From the NCBI GenBank assembly GCA_903772945.1, contig CAICTM010000152.1, positions 1-64,000 of the forward strand: a stretch of DNA of 64,000 nucleotides, given 5' to 3'. The DNA is from Seminavis robusta. Taxonomy: Eukaryota > Bacillariophyta > Bacillariophyceae > Naviculales > Naviculaceae. Positions within the stretch are counted from its first letter, which is position 1, and every line of letters starts with the position of its first letter. The position numbers were made by a program, and so were the translations under genes. This document shows positions 23,453 through 35,171 of this stretch, piece by piece. The notes under the pieces are model-generated. The model was not told the origin of the DNA, searched no databases, and saw only the letters and a program-made list of their open reading frames with translations.

Positions 23453-24052
23453 ATGCACGTGCATGTCATGGCGCCGTAGAGCTAAAGATTTATTGAAGAA
23501 GCGACATGTCCGCGAACGCCCCATCTAAGAAGGACGAGACCATAGCACACGCACCAGTTCTTTTTGTTTCCATTTATCTGTTCTTATTCATAACTTGTCT
23601 ACGATGTAATTGCTTTCTTGCCAATTCTAAATGGCGAATTTGGTTGATGACGCGATGAGATGTACATGAGTCACCTCGTCCGGGCTGCTGCTCTTGCTTC
23701 CTTGCTACATTTATGGTAGCTTGTTCTTTCACGAATAGACTTTGTCAATAGATGGGTTTGTATTTAGAAAGCAAGAAGAACGATACGCTGAGTCGAGTCG
23801 AGTCAGTCAAGCAAGAAGCAAGCAACAAGCCAATTATTGATGAGGGTGGCTCTGTTTTTGTGCTGATCGCTGTTGACAGCACAGATCAAGGTGGACAACA
23901 ACCGTAAATGCTGGCTGGGAGGATGTTGGAGCAACACTTGGAATGCACAAAGAATAGCTATCTAGCTACATGTACAAAGTAACCTCAACATGCTGTCGTG
24001 CATCAATGCAATAGCAAAATACAAATCTATTTTTAAAATTAATGCATGCTCA
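23453..24052. other. Intergenic, nothing recognised
   Basis: The first 160 bp are the 3' UTR and flank that were copied to 5.5 kb. The rest holds no gene or repeat that I can identify. Confidence 0.5.
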
Positions 24053-24675
24053 TATCTTACATCTATTGTACAGAGAGGCAGAACCATCGACTATGGTTGA
24101 CGTGAGAAAACAAATGACAAGGTGAGACAAACATGAAGGCCATAGCAGTAAGAAGACATGCATTTGAATTTGAAACGTACATTCGACCATCAAAACATCC
24201 GGGAGCTCCTTGTCAGTGGCCGTTGGCGTGGTTGCCTCGCTAAACTCCCCATCGTTCTGGGGGCTGGTGAGGGACCATGGCGTGATAGGGGTGTTGCCAG
24301 GCTGCCGATGGTACTAGAGGTCCATATGCTTCCCATCGTTCGTAAAAGCGGGAACAAAAGACGTTTCCTCCTCATTCTGATCAGAATCGTCCACTCCAGC
24401 CACCGTGGACGAGTGTGTGTTGTCGTTTGTTGTTTGAGAAAAGGGCGTGCCACCACCGGTCCGTGATGAAGGAGGTCGACCTGCTGTAACCAGGAGAAGA
24501 GAAGTCAGGCATACATGAATCGGGAGGCGTGACGAAAACAAGAACCATGACACTGCCATCCACTTACCGGTTTGGACTCCTTCTTCCTTTGCCTTTTCTT
24601 CTTGCTCTTCCTTTTCCTCTTCCTGTTCTTCTGCTTGTTCTTCCGTCTCTTCCGTCTCTTTTTGTTCCTTTTCGT
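24053..24675 (-). pseudogene. Truncated paralogue of the KOW-like gene
   Basis: On the minus strand: an acidic exon 24675-24568 (KEEQEEKAKEEGVQT, donor GTAAGT), an exon 24480-24181 and a terminal piece 24090-24053. All junctions are phase 1, as in the gene at 5.8-8.6 kb. The second exon ends PQNDGEFSEATTP...KELPDV, against ENDGEFSEATTP...KEVPDV in the intact gene, and the next exon begins EFDGS in both. Intron sequence is also shared (24091-24180 against 6984-7071). An in-frame TAG lies near 24324, after NDGKHMDL, and the 5' part and KOW end are missing. It could be a short expressed gene using that TAG, but truncation is the simpler reading. Confidence 0.62.
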
Positions 24676-26489
24676 CTGCATGATGGTAAGTGGGACAAGT
24701 GAAGATTCATTGGCATGATTCGGAGTGTCAAGGCGTATCATCTGTAAGGAATCTGTGTGGCTGCCCTGTGTACGAAGATACTCCCGGAATAGCTGATGTG
24801 GATCCCATGCATTGTGAGTGCTCCCTGGTCCAGGATTTAGATATACATATTCATGGCGGGGCTGTGTTCTGTGGGTGTACGTGCTGAGTGTTCGCTCCTG
24901 TTCGGCACGAGATGACCAGGTCCTACACAAAAAGTACGTCAACAGCCTGAAATCAATCCTTTCATCGTCCCGGCGTCGCCGTCTTCTGGTGTGCTCGTCC
25001 GACATGTCAACAGGTGCGGTACCGGTAGTTAGTCTAGTCTCTCCATTGTACTTGGCTTGGCTTGGCTTGTCTGCTGTGAATTGTGATTGCTGAAGGTGGC
25101 TTCGTGGCTTCTCCCAAACTGTGGATGGATCTTGCTTGGATCTTCGTCCTTGGAAGCTTCCTTCGTCTTCGCTTTCTTTCGCCTGAATTATTCGAATGAT
25201 GATCGATTGAGAATCGAACGCAGGTTCGATACCACCTCTTACCTCCAAAAGACCAACCGTGACAGTTGCACAAAACTCACTACCAGTACAGTACGGTGCA
25301 AAAGTAGCAGCCATTGATAGCTTCCATTGCATAGCACATCCCGCGTACGGCGTAGTATTTTGCAAGGCCAGAAGCGTGGCACTCAATTGGAAGTACAGTT
25401 TCCTCATATCAGTAGCTGGCAACCAGGACTTCGGTATGTAGTACAGTACCGTGGAAAAGAGCGAGGAGACTAGATCGCACAAAGCAGTTCATTTGTTGGT
25501 TAACAACAGTTTTCTTTATGTCTATAGCTGCTTATTTTGTGTATCCCAAATGGCCCGATTTGTTTCAATTGCTTCTGCAAAGCCGAACCGAGCCGTGAAG
25601 TAAGTTTGGACTCGAAGGCTGGTGCAACACTTGGACGCGAGACTGTCTAAGATCCAATCAGAACCATGAACTTGGACGTTGGACGGCCATCTAGCTAGTT
25701 GTCCCGGGCCCTACCGGGCCATAAAGACGGAAGACACACGTGAACTCGTCCGTGGCATTTTCCAAAAGACTTCCAGTTGTTGGTCAATCCCAGCCTTGAG
25801 AGCCCCGATTTCTGCTGAGCCAGACGCCGACGATCCACCAGTCCCAGCAATCGACCCATCTTGGCATTTGGTAGGCGTTGTTTATGGTGATGTCGGGACA
25901 GCGCAAGCAATGCTCGATTTGCCGAGCTGGAAACAGATCACCCCCGCAGCCGGGCACACGACGCGACAAGAAGTTTCACTCAACCGTGACTCGACTCGAC
26001 TCACCCGGCGTCCTCGGAAGGTTGAGTCAACCAGTCGTTTGTGAATTATATCTTTGAGTCGTTGCTATGGCTTCTCCGCGATCCATCTGGACAACACGTC
26101 AGTGGGAGCACATTCGTGAGGTCACCTCACGATTTAAAAACATAGAAGGGGGTCTGGGGGTGGCTCGTGCAATTTACTTTGGCTCTTTTGAATAGGGGCA
26201 AAGAGTACAAAAGCTGATTCTGCAATTAAGAGGCCTTCTTGAAGTGCTTTTGGTGTGTTAAAGCATGCACTAGTAATTAATAAGGATTGGTTCAAAGGAA
26301 ATCCTTTCGCGTACTTTAAACCATCACTTCTGGTTATGGTTTGAAGTGTACCAAGAGGGCTAGATGATTTAACACCAGATTCATAAAAAGCTAGAATGCC
26401 CTCCAGAGGATTACGGTGGAATCTACGATTATTTGGCAAGCTGGTTGTGCATGTACAGTTGTAGAGGATGTGGTAGAACATACCAATCA
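24676..26489. other. Intergenic with low-support open frames
   Basis: Frames at 25679-26044 (plus) and 26134-26490 (minus, with a GILAFYESGVKSSSPLGTLQ segment) are open for about 120 codons. They have no domain and no visible splice context. The upstream exons of the truncated KOW-like paralogue, if any, would lie here, but I could not place them. Confidence 0.4.
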
Positions 26490-27540
26490 ACCAATCAACT
26501 GCTCCAAGCTGAGAGCTTGGACAACCGCTTCAGGCTGGGACAACAGCTACAAGCTACAGCTACAGGCGTAGACAACAGCTACAGCTACAGGCTGGGATAA
26601 CCGCTTCAGGCTGGGACAACCTTCAGGCTGGCACACACAGGCTACGACAACAGCTATAAGTTGGAACAACAGCTATAGCTCCAGCTGGGATAACACTCAG
26701 CTGGGACAACCACTACAGGCTGGGACAACCACTACATGCTGGTAGGACAACAGCTACAAGCTGGAGAGCTTAACATGATTTTGAATTCTTACAGTCTCGC
26801 AAGGCGTGCTTATGGGTAGTATTTACCACAATTTCAAAGTTGCGGGATTACTACGAATCTCCAGGCTGGGATAACCACTTCAGGCTGGGACAACCACTAC
26901 AGGCTGGGACAACAGCTCCAGGCTGGGGCACAAGCTGGGACAACAGCACAGCTCCATGCTGGGATAACAGCTACAGGCTGGGACAACAGCTATAGGCTGG
27001 GACGACAGCTCCCACCTGTCACCCTATGCGTACCACCCCAGAGAGGTGCTGGCCCTCATTTTTTGCCAAGTTGAATTTCCTGTTGCTCATAGAGAGTTAA
27101 AATATCCAGTACATTCTCGAATAAAGCAGTAGGCATTGTGACAAATAACTGGCTTCCAGTCGATTCTTGATCAAAGGATTTTATAATTCCATCAGGCATT
27201 TGCTGTATCTCTCTGCGTATGAAGCCATTTGTTGGAAGCACCATTGGTACGATTCCCAGCTCTTTCGTCATGATCACGGAGCATGACAGGCGGTACTTCA
27301 TTCCTTGGTGCTTTTTCATGCTGAGACGGTGGAGACGCTTGTGCTTCGTGGATGCCATTATTCGTCTCTTCTTGTACTAAATTCACTGGTATTGGCTCAT
27401 ATGGGCTCGTTGGGTCGGCTGTTGGCTGACCAATTTAGGGCTGGCACTCTTCGTAGCCTTGTTCTTTGTCAGCTTCAGGCTGGGACAACAGCTTCAGGCT
27501 GGGACCATAGCTTCAGGCTGGGACAACAGCTTCAGCCGAT
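26490..27540. repeat. Minisatellite of about 20 bp, three blocks
   Basis: Degenerate copies of CTACAGGCTGGGACAACAG occupy 26490-26770 (about 14 units), 26865-27010 (about nine) and 27472-27540 (three). A lone copy occurs at 29786. The gap 27011-27470 holds unique DNA with a 100-codon minus-strand open frame (27358-27056) that I do not recognise. Confidence 0.85.
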
Positions 27541-27931
27541 TCTTCACCGCATGATCAATTCCATCAGGCAATTCCTATATGTAGCCCTTATCTGAGCTTA
27601 TTGTTGTCGTCCATGCATCCCTCCCTTTTCATCAGCCACAGCGGCTTCTTGTTGGCATAGACTATAGTCTCAGTTCCAACCACTTTGACTTCGTTTTCAC
27701 CGATTCTGACCGAGTAAGAGCAGGATCAACAGTGTCATCAAAGTTAAGCGCAGATCCCAAGTTTACACGTACCGTCGCTAATGGAGGGAAGCATCCCAAC
27801 AGCAAACTTGGTCATCATCATTGGCTCGCTATTTATTAGTAAGTTTACCTGTAAACTGGACAATTGAATCGCTGAATCTTCCAAAATGATCTCATTGTCG
27901 TGAAAAAGAGATCAATAATATAGGTGTTGGG
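27541..27931. other. Intergenic, nothing recognised
   Basis: AT-rich flank between the minisatellite and the transposase remnant. No terminal inverted repeat of the transposon could be identified here. Confidence 0.4.
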
Positions 27932-28963
27932 TTGTCATTGCTTGCTGTAATGGTGATGCGCATGGGCCCACCTTTCCTCAGTCGCCATGCCAAGGAAATC
28001 TGCCACATATTCCTTTTCGGAGCAACTGCGGCCTGTCAATTGGAAATGGCAATGAAGGAAGAAATGATCTGTAAGAGAAAGCTTGTGGAAGATGTCACCA
28101 AGACAGTTTACACTCACTTCTACGAAAGCAACAACAGGAAGAGAAAGGCCGCTTATGAACAGGAAGCTTCTCTCCGTGCTCCAGGAAAAAAAAGAAGGCC
28201 AACTCGGCACAACCATCAGCGGGCAAGAGAGTGTGTGCAGGAAGATTGGTTGGGTTCTGATGCCATATTCCTGGACAGACAATTCGAGATGACGTTCAGG
28301 CAGCCCAAGAGTCACGTAGAAAGGCTCATTCAAGCTTGCGTTCGATACGAACCAAAGTACTTTTCCTCACTATCAGTACGGCGAGATGCCTCTGGAAAGC
28401 CCGGGATATCAGTAGAAGTGAAGGTACTTGGCATTCTGAAGTGTGTTGCATTCTGAAGTGTGTTGGGTTTGGATGTTCAGGGAGGGCTTTCTGTGATTAT
28501 CACCAGATGGGAGTCAACACCTTTACAGAGAACCTCAAGGCCTTCTTTCGTGCACTCAGAGCTGACACAGAACTGCAAGCCATGTACATGCGTGCTCCAA
28601 CAAAGGCTGACGCCAAAAGAATCTCGGCTTTGCACCAAAGGAAACATGGAGTGCCTGGGATGTTGTGCAGTATCGACTGTCTGCATGTATTCTGGAAGAA
28701 TTGCCCTGTTGCGTGGCAGGGTCAATTTCGAAATGGGAAGCAAGAACAAGCAGTCGTCCATTGTTGTTGAGGCTGCTGTTGACTACAACACTTTCGTTTG
28801 GTCTTGTTCTGAGCATGAAATCAGTGCTCATCAGTGGCTCAGTCTCAGGAAACCACAAGCAAGTCGCCCACTGGTTCATGGTCAACGAAAAGAACCCTTA
28901 CATGATCGAATGTGCCACATCGTGGAATTCAGCGCAACGCTGAGGACGAAATTTGCACATTGA
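27932..28963 (+). pseudogene. PIF/Harbinger-type transposase remnant
   Basis: Three frames in succession encode a plant-type Harbinger transposase. The first (27932-28456) has a basic N-terminal region and FRQPKSHVERLIQ. The second (to 28770) carries the catalytic-domain signature GMLCSIDCLHVFWKNCPVAW with the first DDE aspartate. The third gives SSIVVEAAVDYNTFVW with the second aspartate, then decays. A 17-bp tandem duplication at about 28433-28466 (GCATTCTGAAGTGTGTT twice) shifts the frame between the first two parts, and another shift lies near 28740-28760. The third acidic residue region is not recognisable. Function lost. Family assignment rests on the SIDC...WKNCPVAW block, which is typical of DDE_Tnp_4/plant transposon proteins. 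Confidence 0.75.
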
Positions 28964-29259
28964 ATACGCGAGAACAGATTGCCAAATGACGATTTGTCTA
29001 TCGCAAGGTCAAGGAAGTCTGCATGGAAAATGCAGCACCCATAGTAGTAGAAGAACAACCAACAACAACAACTAAAGACATTGAGGCAATAGAAAAAGTC
29101 CCAAATGTCGACCACAACAAGATGGCATACGATGCCACAATCACATGCGAAGCAGCAGTGGTTCCCACATGCACAGCAGTGGTGCCATAGCAAAAGTGGC
29201 ATGTGAAACACGTCAAGATCAGTGTGCATGGACAACAGCCATTTGTATTGGAGATGTGA

Positions 29260-29664
29260 ATGATGAATGGTGTGCTACTTGGAGTGGTACTCAATGACAT
29301 TCTTGCAGCATTGATGAAGGATGGTGGAGACCTTGTCAAGGAATTCATATGGCGGCACAAGACACTACGATTGGAAGCACGCGTTGCCTCGGATGATACG
29401 GATTATGAATTCCTGACTGGCGAAGTGGTAGCTGAAGAGGAAGAACAACAAGTTGATGCTGATGAACCACTGGCCGACAACCGAGTCGACGAGGAGGACA
29501 ATGTGGACACAGCACAATCAACTTTTCGACGATCGAAGAGACGCATGGCGGCGATTGCATCTCAGAGAATCGCAGAACAAATCAAGACAAAGCCACGGCA
29601 GGTGCAGAACAACAACCTAGAATTAAGAAACATAGATGCACGGCGGCGGCCAAGAAAAAGTTGA
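29260..29664 (+). CDS. Hypothetical acidic/basic protein, likely transposon cargo or remnant
   Basis: 134 codons. The first half reads like a folded segment (GGDLVKEFIWRHKTLRLEAR), then an acidic linker and a basic tail. A frame change near 29640 continues a Lys/Gln-rich sequence (KKKLTKPKAKGKNKTT) to the minisatellite-like word at 29786. The preceding 28990-29190 is also partly open (AYDATITCEAAVVPTCTAVV) in the same orientation. It lies just downstream of the Harbinger remnant and may belong to that element. Not recognised. Confidence 0.3.
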   Translation: MMNGVLLGVVLNDILAALMKDGGDLVKEFIWRHKTLRLEARVASDDTDYEFLTGEVVAEEEEQQVDADEPLADNRVDEEDNVDTAQSTFRRSKRRMAAIASQRIAEQIKTKPRQVQNNNLELRNIDARRRPRKS

Positions 29665-30279
29665 CAAAGCCAAAGGCGAAGGGCAAGAATAAGACGACGA
29701 TACAACCTGTGACAGACACACAGCAGCAAACAACAGTTCAGACAACAATAACTCTTTCAGAAAGCCTGACCGGTACATTCCAGTCTGGGACAACAGGTGA
29801 GTAAGTGGGCGACCATGACAGATTGTGGGAACTAACACAATACAATACACAACAAGCAAGCATCTGGTGGGGTGCAGGGCTATACAACAATTTTGCGGAA
29901 ACGAATACAGTCGGTTCAATTGAAGGGTCACATCCAAGGTAGCCAGGTTTGTGGTTCCTGTGCTAGCTAGGCAGCCTCTATTGCAGAGTGCTTGTCCGAA
30001 CGTCCTCCACACGATGAAAGTCCAAAGTTAATACCAGTGACACCCGACAACCAACCTCTATCATTGTTGATGCTACAATCTTTTAAAATACAACCAAACA
30101 CGAACCTAGAACAATAACCCATAGTAGACAATCTTCACAAACAAAAATCATGGCTTCGTTCTTTATAGTATACATAGTTGTAGTAGTGTTGTAGTGGCAC
30201 CAGCTAGAGTGGCAGTTCATATTGATAGTAACAACCGTTGCAAGCCTTGGATCCTTGGATCCTTGGATCCCTCAAGATT

Positions 30280-30646
30280 GGGATCATCCAGAAACCAATG
30301 GAAGTAAAACTTGTAGGTCGGTTCGGTCATTTCGGAATAATATGTATTGGTTGGTCGGCTTATGACCGAACCTCATTTCACCTCGAAAGGGTTCCAGAAA
30401 TGGATTGAGGTCCGGAAATATGTGATGTTTGGTTCTCTAAGTATCATAATTGTGCTTGAAGTTCGACTTTTTTGGTCTAAGTAAACCGATTTGGTTTGGG
30501 ACCCTCATCGTGAGGCTCCCTGTGAGGTGAAAATGAGGTTATTATGCTCACATTTTCCGAACTTGTAAACTGGATGATTTTCGTACTATTGCCCTATGAC
30601 CGGACCGACCTACAAGTTTTACCTCCATTGGTTTCTGGATGGTCCC
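30280..30646. mobile_element. Foldback MITE, 367 bp, with 3-bp target duplication
   Basis: The left end GGGATCATCCAGAAACCAAT and the inverted right end GGGACCATCCAGAAACCAAT match over about 50 bp, with few mismatches, continuing through AAACTTGTAGGTCGG and CGGTCAT. A second, inner inverted pair is AACCTCATTTCACCTC against GAGGTGAAAATGAGGTT. The element is flanked by ATT at 30277-30279 and 30647-30649. The small size, lack of coding capacity and 3-bp duplication fit a Harbinger-type MITE, although ATT is not the usual TWA. Confidence 0.8.
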
Positions 30647-31317
30647 ATTGTCCCGGTTGTGTCTAAGTCGACTTTGCATCTCCTACATTCCTCCGCGATC
30701 CTACCGTGGTATGAAAATTTTCATTCAGTATAGAGAGAAGAAAACCTGCCCCGCAGGGGCTGGATAGTTAGAAGAAAGAGAAGAGGAGGAGGAGGGAGGA
30801 GGGGGTTCTTAGCTAATGTTAGATGCATTACCCTTCTGGCTTATTGATATTCCATGAGCTCTGCTTTCCAGAAGGAAAGAAGGGTGCTACGAAGAGTGCG
30901 AGAGCTTCAGCCATCACCTCAAACTCTCTTGCTGCCAGCGTCTCATTGTTGTGTGCCCATTTCACATTCATTCGCCCAAGTATCGTTTGTTGACCAGCAA
31001 CCAGCTTCTTCGCCCTTCATAGCTCTGATTGTTGGATCCACAGCATGATGTATTGCATCATAATGAGGGTGATTTGTCAATTTTCACAGCCTTCCATCAA
31101 AAGGTACGGTACCGTACCGACAGATTTGTATTAAGATAAACCTCGATAATCTCATGTGAACGAATGCAGACAACCTCCGCTGAAACTCTTCGTGGTAGCT
31201 CCTTCATTAGCGGCATCGTATGTTGCAACTCGGAAATTCAACCCATCGCTGCTCATTCTCGATATTCGGCGGCTCGATGCGTAGGTCATTTTCTTCTTAT
31301 AGTCCTCGGATAAGGAT

Positions 31318-31378
31318 GTAGTAGAAAACCACTGGCGTATGTACATATGTAGTAGAAAACCACTGGCGTGTGTACATT
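31318..31378. repeat. 31-bp direct duplication
   Basis: GTAGTAGAAAACCACTGGCG followed by TATGTACATAT / TGTGTACAT occurs twice in tandem. Confidence 0.85.
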
Positions 31379-31851
31379 GGCAATTCTTGAAGCTGATGAG
31401 CGGTTCTTCTTCTTTTCGTCGTCATCTCGATTCCAGCAGCTACTGTGATACCAACGAGACAACTGAATGCTGCTCACTCACTGAAGAGTTATACTTTGTT
31501 GTTTGTGGTTCTCTTTGTCTACCGGCTACGGGGCGGAAAGGTATCTGCTGTGCTGCAAGGTGGGTTGTGTTTGTTGTGTTGCAAAAATTGTTGGTTGTTG
31601 TTGGTTTTGTGTTTCTGAACGGGGCGTGGAGTTGGCAGCTTGTACGTGGTAGGTGGCAAATGAGAAACTTCCACGTGGAAGCTTAACTCCAAATAGGAAA
31701 CGTCCGAGACACGTCTCTTCTACCTGTCTCTGACTACTGAGACAGGCTGTCTCTGCGTCTCGGAGACGTAGAATCAATACCAGGGGTACTTACTATACGG
31801 GTTGAAAATTCCGTGGTATGTGGTATGGGATACGGAGCATGACGCCAAATC

Positions 31852-32575
31852 CTACCCTCTGCTTGAGACAAGAAGAGCGCAACAACGAGGAACTGAACGT
31901 CTATCGACATTCCGACTCCTGCCTCGTACCATTTGTTTCAGCTCGGGTACGGTGGTAGTGCTGGAAGATCTGAAACGAACCAAATTTGAATGTTCGTTGT
32001 CACATTCGAACAAACGCACGCCATTCAAGACGCCCATGTCGACATCGCAAATCTTTTGCAATGCGTTCTTGAAGGACGCCTTGGCTTCAAAACTGCCAAA
32101 GATCATGAGCCGTTCAAACACGTCATACCAGTTCTTTGGCGAAGGAACGATAAGAGGGTTCTTGGTCGATTTGAGGATGCGAGGTGCGAGGCACGAGATG
32201 CAAGCGGCTTGTCAGGAGTGAATCGCAGAGGAGTTTCCAGTCCGCACTTGTTGCGGTAAAGTTTTCTGGAATCTGGTTGTTGTTCGATTCATCCTGTCCA
32301 ACTTGCTCTAACTGTACGGCTTCCTTCGTGTCGGCGTCGTTTGGTTTGAACCGCTTGTGGTACCGGTAGTATGTCGAGTAGTGGGCTCTACCCAACCCGT
32401 AGGAACTGCAGTCTTTGATGAACTCAGAAATCGACTGGCAAAGCTCCAACGAGTGAAAATTTCCACGACGTGTCCGCGTGGAAGCGTCCCCACACACGGC
32501 AGAACACAAGCATCCGCTGCCGTAACCGATGGAACGGGTGTCTAGCAAGTGCGAGGGCCTAGCTAGAGCAAGCAA
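31852..32575 (-). pseudogene. Unidentified gene remnant in two frames
   Basis: Two minus-strand frames abut at about 32122-32140: 32575-32123 (ESNNNQIPENFTATSADWKL) and a second running from about 32145 to 31852 (PKNWYDVFERLMIFGSFEAK, then CDVDMGVLNGVRLFECDN). Both look coding and join only with a one-base shift. Near 32460-32500 the DNA matches the region upstream of the 40-kb family gene (GTGGAAGCGTCCCC and neighbours), so the first 40 codons of the upper frame may be untranslated leader. No domain recognised. Confidence 0.35.
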
Positions 32576-33490
32576 ACTAGCTACCTGGTAGCTAGTTTCC
32601 TGCTCTGTTTGTGGAGCCTTAAACGATTGTAGTTGTTCTAGCTGTTAACCAGATGCTTAGATCTTCTAGACTAGTAGATGGGTGGGGATTCTTGCCCACC
32701 AACGCAAGGAGGGGAATCAAATGGAGGGGTGGATCAAGGATTCAGCTCTGGTTGGAGCACTGCGTTCCACCTGCCCGCTCACAGTTCGCCTAACAAAGGA
32801 TCCCAACCCCAGGGCAGGCCAGAGGCTGATCAGGGGCACTAGTCTACACTGTACTACCGGTGGTTGAAAATCAGGCTATCGCAGATACGGTACCCGAATA
32901 ATTTGAAGTGGACCGGAGGACCACCATCACATCACATTTCTCAAAATGGGACACCGAAGCAACGCTACGGTATGGGTAGAGGGAATCGCTACACCATTCC
33001 ATGCAGACAGTACTGCACACGTCGCCGCTCTTGAGCTAGACGAAATGGGGAGCTTTGCCCAAACGTTGCTAGCTCACTCAAAGACAGAAAACATGCGTCC
33101 TTGGCGCAAGGGCGAAGATGCAACTACAGGTTCCAGTAGCTGGCTAGAAGAGAGGGAGGGTACTACGGTAGCACACACACGACAGTTATTTGGTTCTCCC
33201 TGCTGCTTTCTTGCAATATTTCTAACCAACTAACTAAGTAGCTATTCTCTTTCCCTTTTTGGTGTCCCTGGTTTCATGTTCGACTTGTTTCAAAGTGGAG
33301 AGTGACGTGAAGAAAGTTTGGACTCACCGTGGGTGTAGTGATGGGAAGATCGTAAGATGGGAAGATGGGAAGAGCAGTGCAACCGAGCCAGTCAATGTCT
33401 TTCTTGGGATGAGTGAACCGATGCCGGATGTTCGAGGACCGTCTAGTTTTTGTTTCCTGCAATCGCGGCCATGAGGTCTTTGAAAAACTT
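32576..33490. other. Intergenic; 3' flank of the coiled-coil gene
   Basis: Bases 33270-33490 align with 39930-40063 (downstream flank of the paralogue at 40 kb). The remainder shows no feature. Confidence 0.5.
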
Positions 33491-34099
33491 CTAATGTTTG
33501 CCATACTCGCGAGTCTCCCGAGTCTTGAATTCTTCGAAGCGAGTATCGACCTTTTGGACCAAGTCCTGGATTTCGCTGCCAAGTCCGGAAACAGTAGCTA
33601 TGAGATCTTTGTAATACTTCTCATGCTCACCATACTCGCGAGTCTCCCGAGTCTTGACATTTCGGCCCAACTCTTGGATTTCGCTGCCAATCTCTTCCAG
33701 TTTTTTCATCAATGCCGAGATCTCGCTGCCAGCCATGGTACCCGATCCAGTCCCAGACACCGCCGGGGCAGCATTGGTGATATTTGCACCACCAGCAACT
33801 ATGGTAAAATGCTGCAACCCTGCTGGAAGCTGCAGCCGCCCAAGGTCCAAGGGCCCCACTGTTGCTTGTTGGTGAGGGACCATGTAGCCCCCAGATGCTG
33901 GTGGTGGTGATGGTTGGCGAGGAATCATGGAGCCGCCATGACAGTCGGCACAAGTATCGTCCGTCTTGCTGCCCTCATTGCCCAGCATTGCCAACATGGC
34001 CAGAATAGTATCCATCTTTTCCTCCAACGTTTGGGTGGAAGGGACCTCTCCTTGCTCCACCTGACGGGTGGCTTCGTTCGAACCTCCAACTTGCTCCAT
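33491..34099 (-). CDS. Coiled-coil family protein, 202 aa
   Basis: Single exon from ATG 34099 (context ACCATGGAG). Residues 20-40 carry the family motif PSTQTLEEKMDTILAMLAML. A Gly/Pro/Gln linker with YMVPHQQATVGP follows, then LQLPAGLQHFTIVAGGANIT, and residues about 130-200 form a coiled coil with a duplicated TRETREYG motif. The linker and the LQLPAGLQ segment recur in the KOW-like gene and at 44.2 kb, and the N-terminal motif recurs at 40-41 kb, so this is a local gene family. No catalytic residues are seen; a scaffold or oligomeric role is a guess. It could also be a domesticated or still mobile element product, given the duplicated flanks. Confidence 0.6.
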   Translation of the reverse strand: MEQVGGSNEATRQVEQGEVPSTQTLEEKMDTILAMLAMLGNEGSKTDDTCADCHGGSMIPRQPSPPPASGGYMVPHQQATVGPLDLGRLQLPAGLQHFTIVAGGANITNAAPAVSGTGSGTMAGSEISALMKKLEEIGSEIQELGRNVKTRETREYGEHEKYYKDLIATVSGLGSEIQDLVQKVDTRFEEFKTRETREYGKH

Positions 34100-35171
34100 G
34101 GTTTCGTCCTACGCTACAGTTCGATCAATCTCCGACAAAAGGGAAGGCTTCAGCGGCAACAACTCTGAGAAAATTGAAGAAATGCAACGACGCCTCGAGA
34201 AGAAAGAAAAAGTGGACGGCAAAAGCGCGCAAAAGATGTGGCATGCGCAACCTCCTCTAAGTGACATCGGAAGAAGAAAATTCAAACGACTCCCGAGTAA
34301 CAGGTGACTGAATGGCTCGAATCAGAAAAAGTCCATTTTTGATGCCAACCTCCCTTTTTAAAAACTCTACTTAGACTTTTTCTAAACGGCGTGGCTTGGA
34401 CTACTAGTACGTTTCCAGACAAGGGTCACTGTTTGTGGGTCCCTTGCCATCAATCCACAAGGACGATACGAAAATATAATCCTACTACGGGCAGCTATCT
34501 ATCATTGCCGTATAGTTGCTACAGGCTGAATCTAAGCTATCGAGACAAACGCAAGCCCGCTCCCGGTACGACACTCGAATGCGAACCGGAACCTCTTGGA
34601 ACGTTCCGCGAAAAGACTTAAGGGACTTATATAGCCTTAACCTTAATCTCAACTGACATCACTCGGATCGATCGATCGATCCAAGCCACTCATACATTTT
34701 TCATTATTTCGATACCTTTACTCTATTGACTCTATCAAGATGATGCTTCTCCTCTACAGCGGCTACTCCTCTCAACAAAGGCTACTACTCACCACCGTGA
34801 CAGGCTCCTCTTGGTTGGCTAGAGTGGAACGCGCAAGTGTTCGATCGTTTGGTCGTTCGATCGATCGGCCGACGGATTCGGTTGATGACTTCTTCTTCTT
34901 GCTTCCACGGAGCGACCATGACACCGGAGCGAGCGAACGGAGCGACCATGACGCCTCTACCGCAACAACAAGCGGCTATAGTTAATGCAACAACAAGCGA
35001 CGCCGTTCGACGGACGATGACTGTTTCCGTTCGACGGATCGATCGGCCGATGACTGATGACTGGCTCTTCCACCGAGCTTCCGTTTGACGCGATGACTGG
35101 CTGCTTTCACGGAGCGAACGAACGACGCGACAAGAAGACTGCCATATTGACTGGCTACTACTATGTATTAT
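34100..35171. other. Intergenic, duplicated 5' flank and GATC-rich repeats
   Basis: Bases 34400-34540 resemble 41700-41830 (GTTTCCAGACAAG...ACGATACGAAA), the upstream flank of the paralogous gene. Bases 34660-35100 contain GATCGATCGATC and repeated CGTTCGACGGATCGAT words, also seen at 15270. No gene. Confidence 0.5.

Larger units (their letters stand above)
29665..31851. other. Long intergenic stretch with MITE
   Basis: No gene with support. It contains the foldback MITE at 30280-30646, three tandem GGATCCTT words at 30249-30270, a 31-bp direct duplication at 31318-31378 and a polypurine run at 30770-30805. Confidence 0.5.

Noticed and set aside
24505-25482. 325-codon minus frame ending in a Lys/Arg-rich tail
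   Set aside because: The tail is the acidic exon 24568-24675 read in the wrong frame: splice junctions and similarity to the KOW-like gene support the acidic frame. The upstream part has no coding signature.
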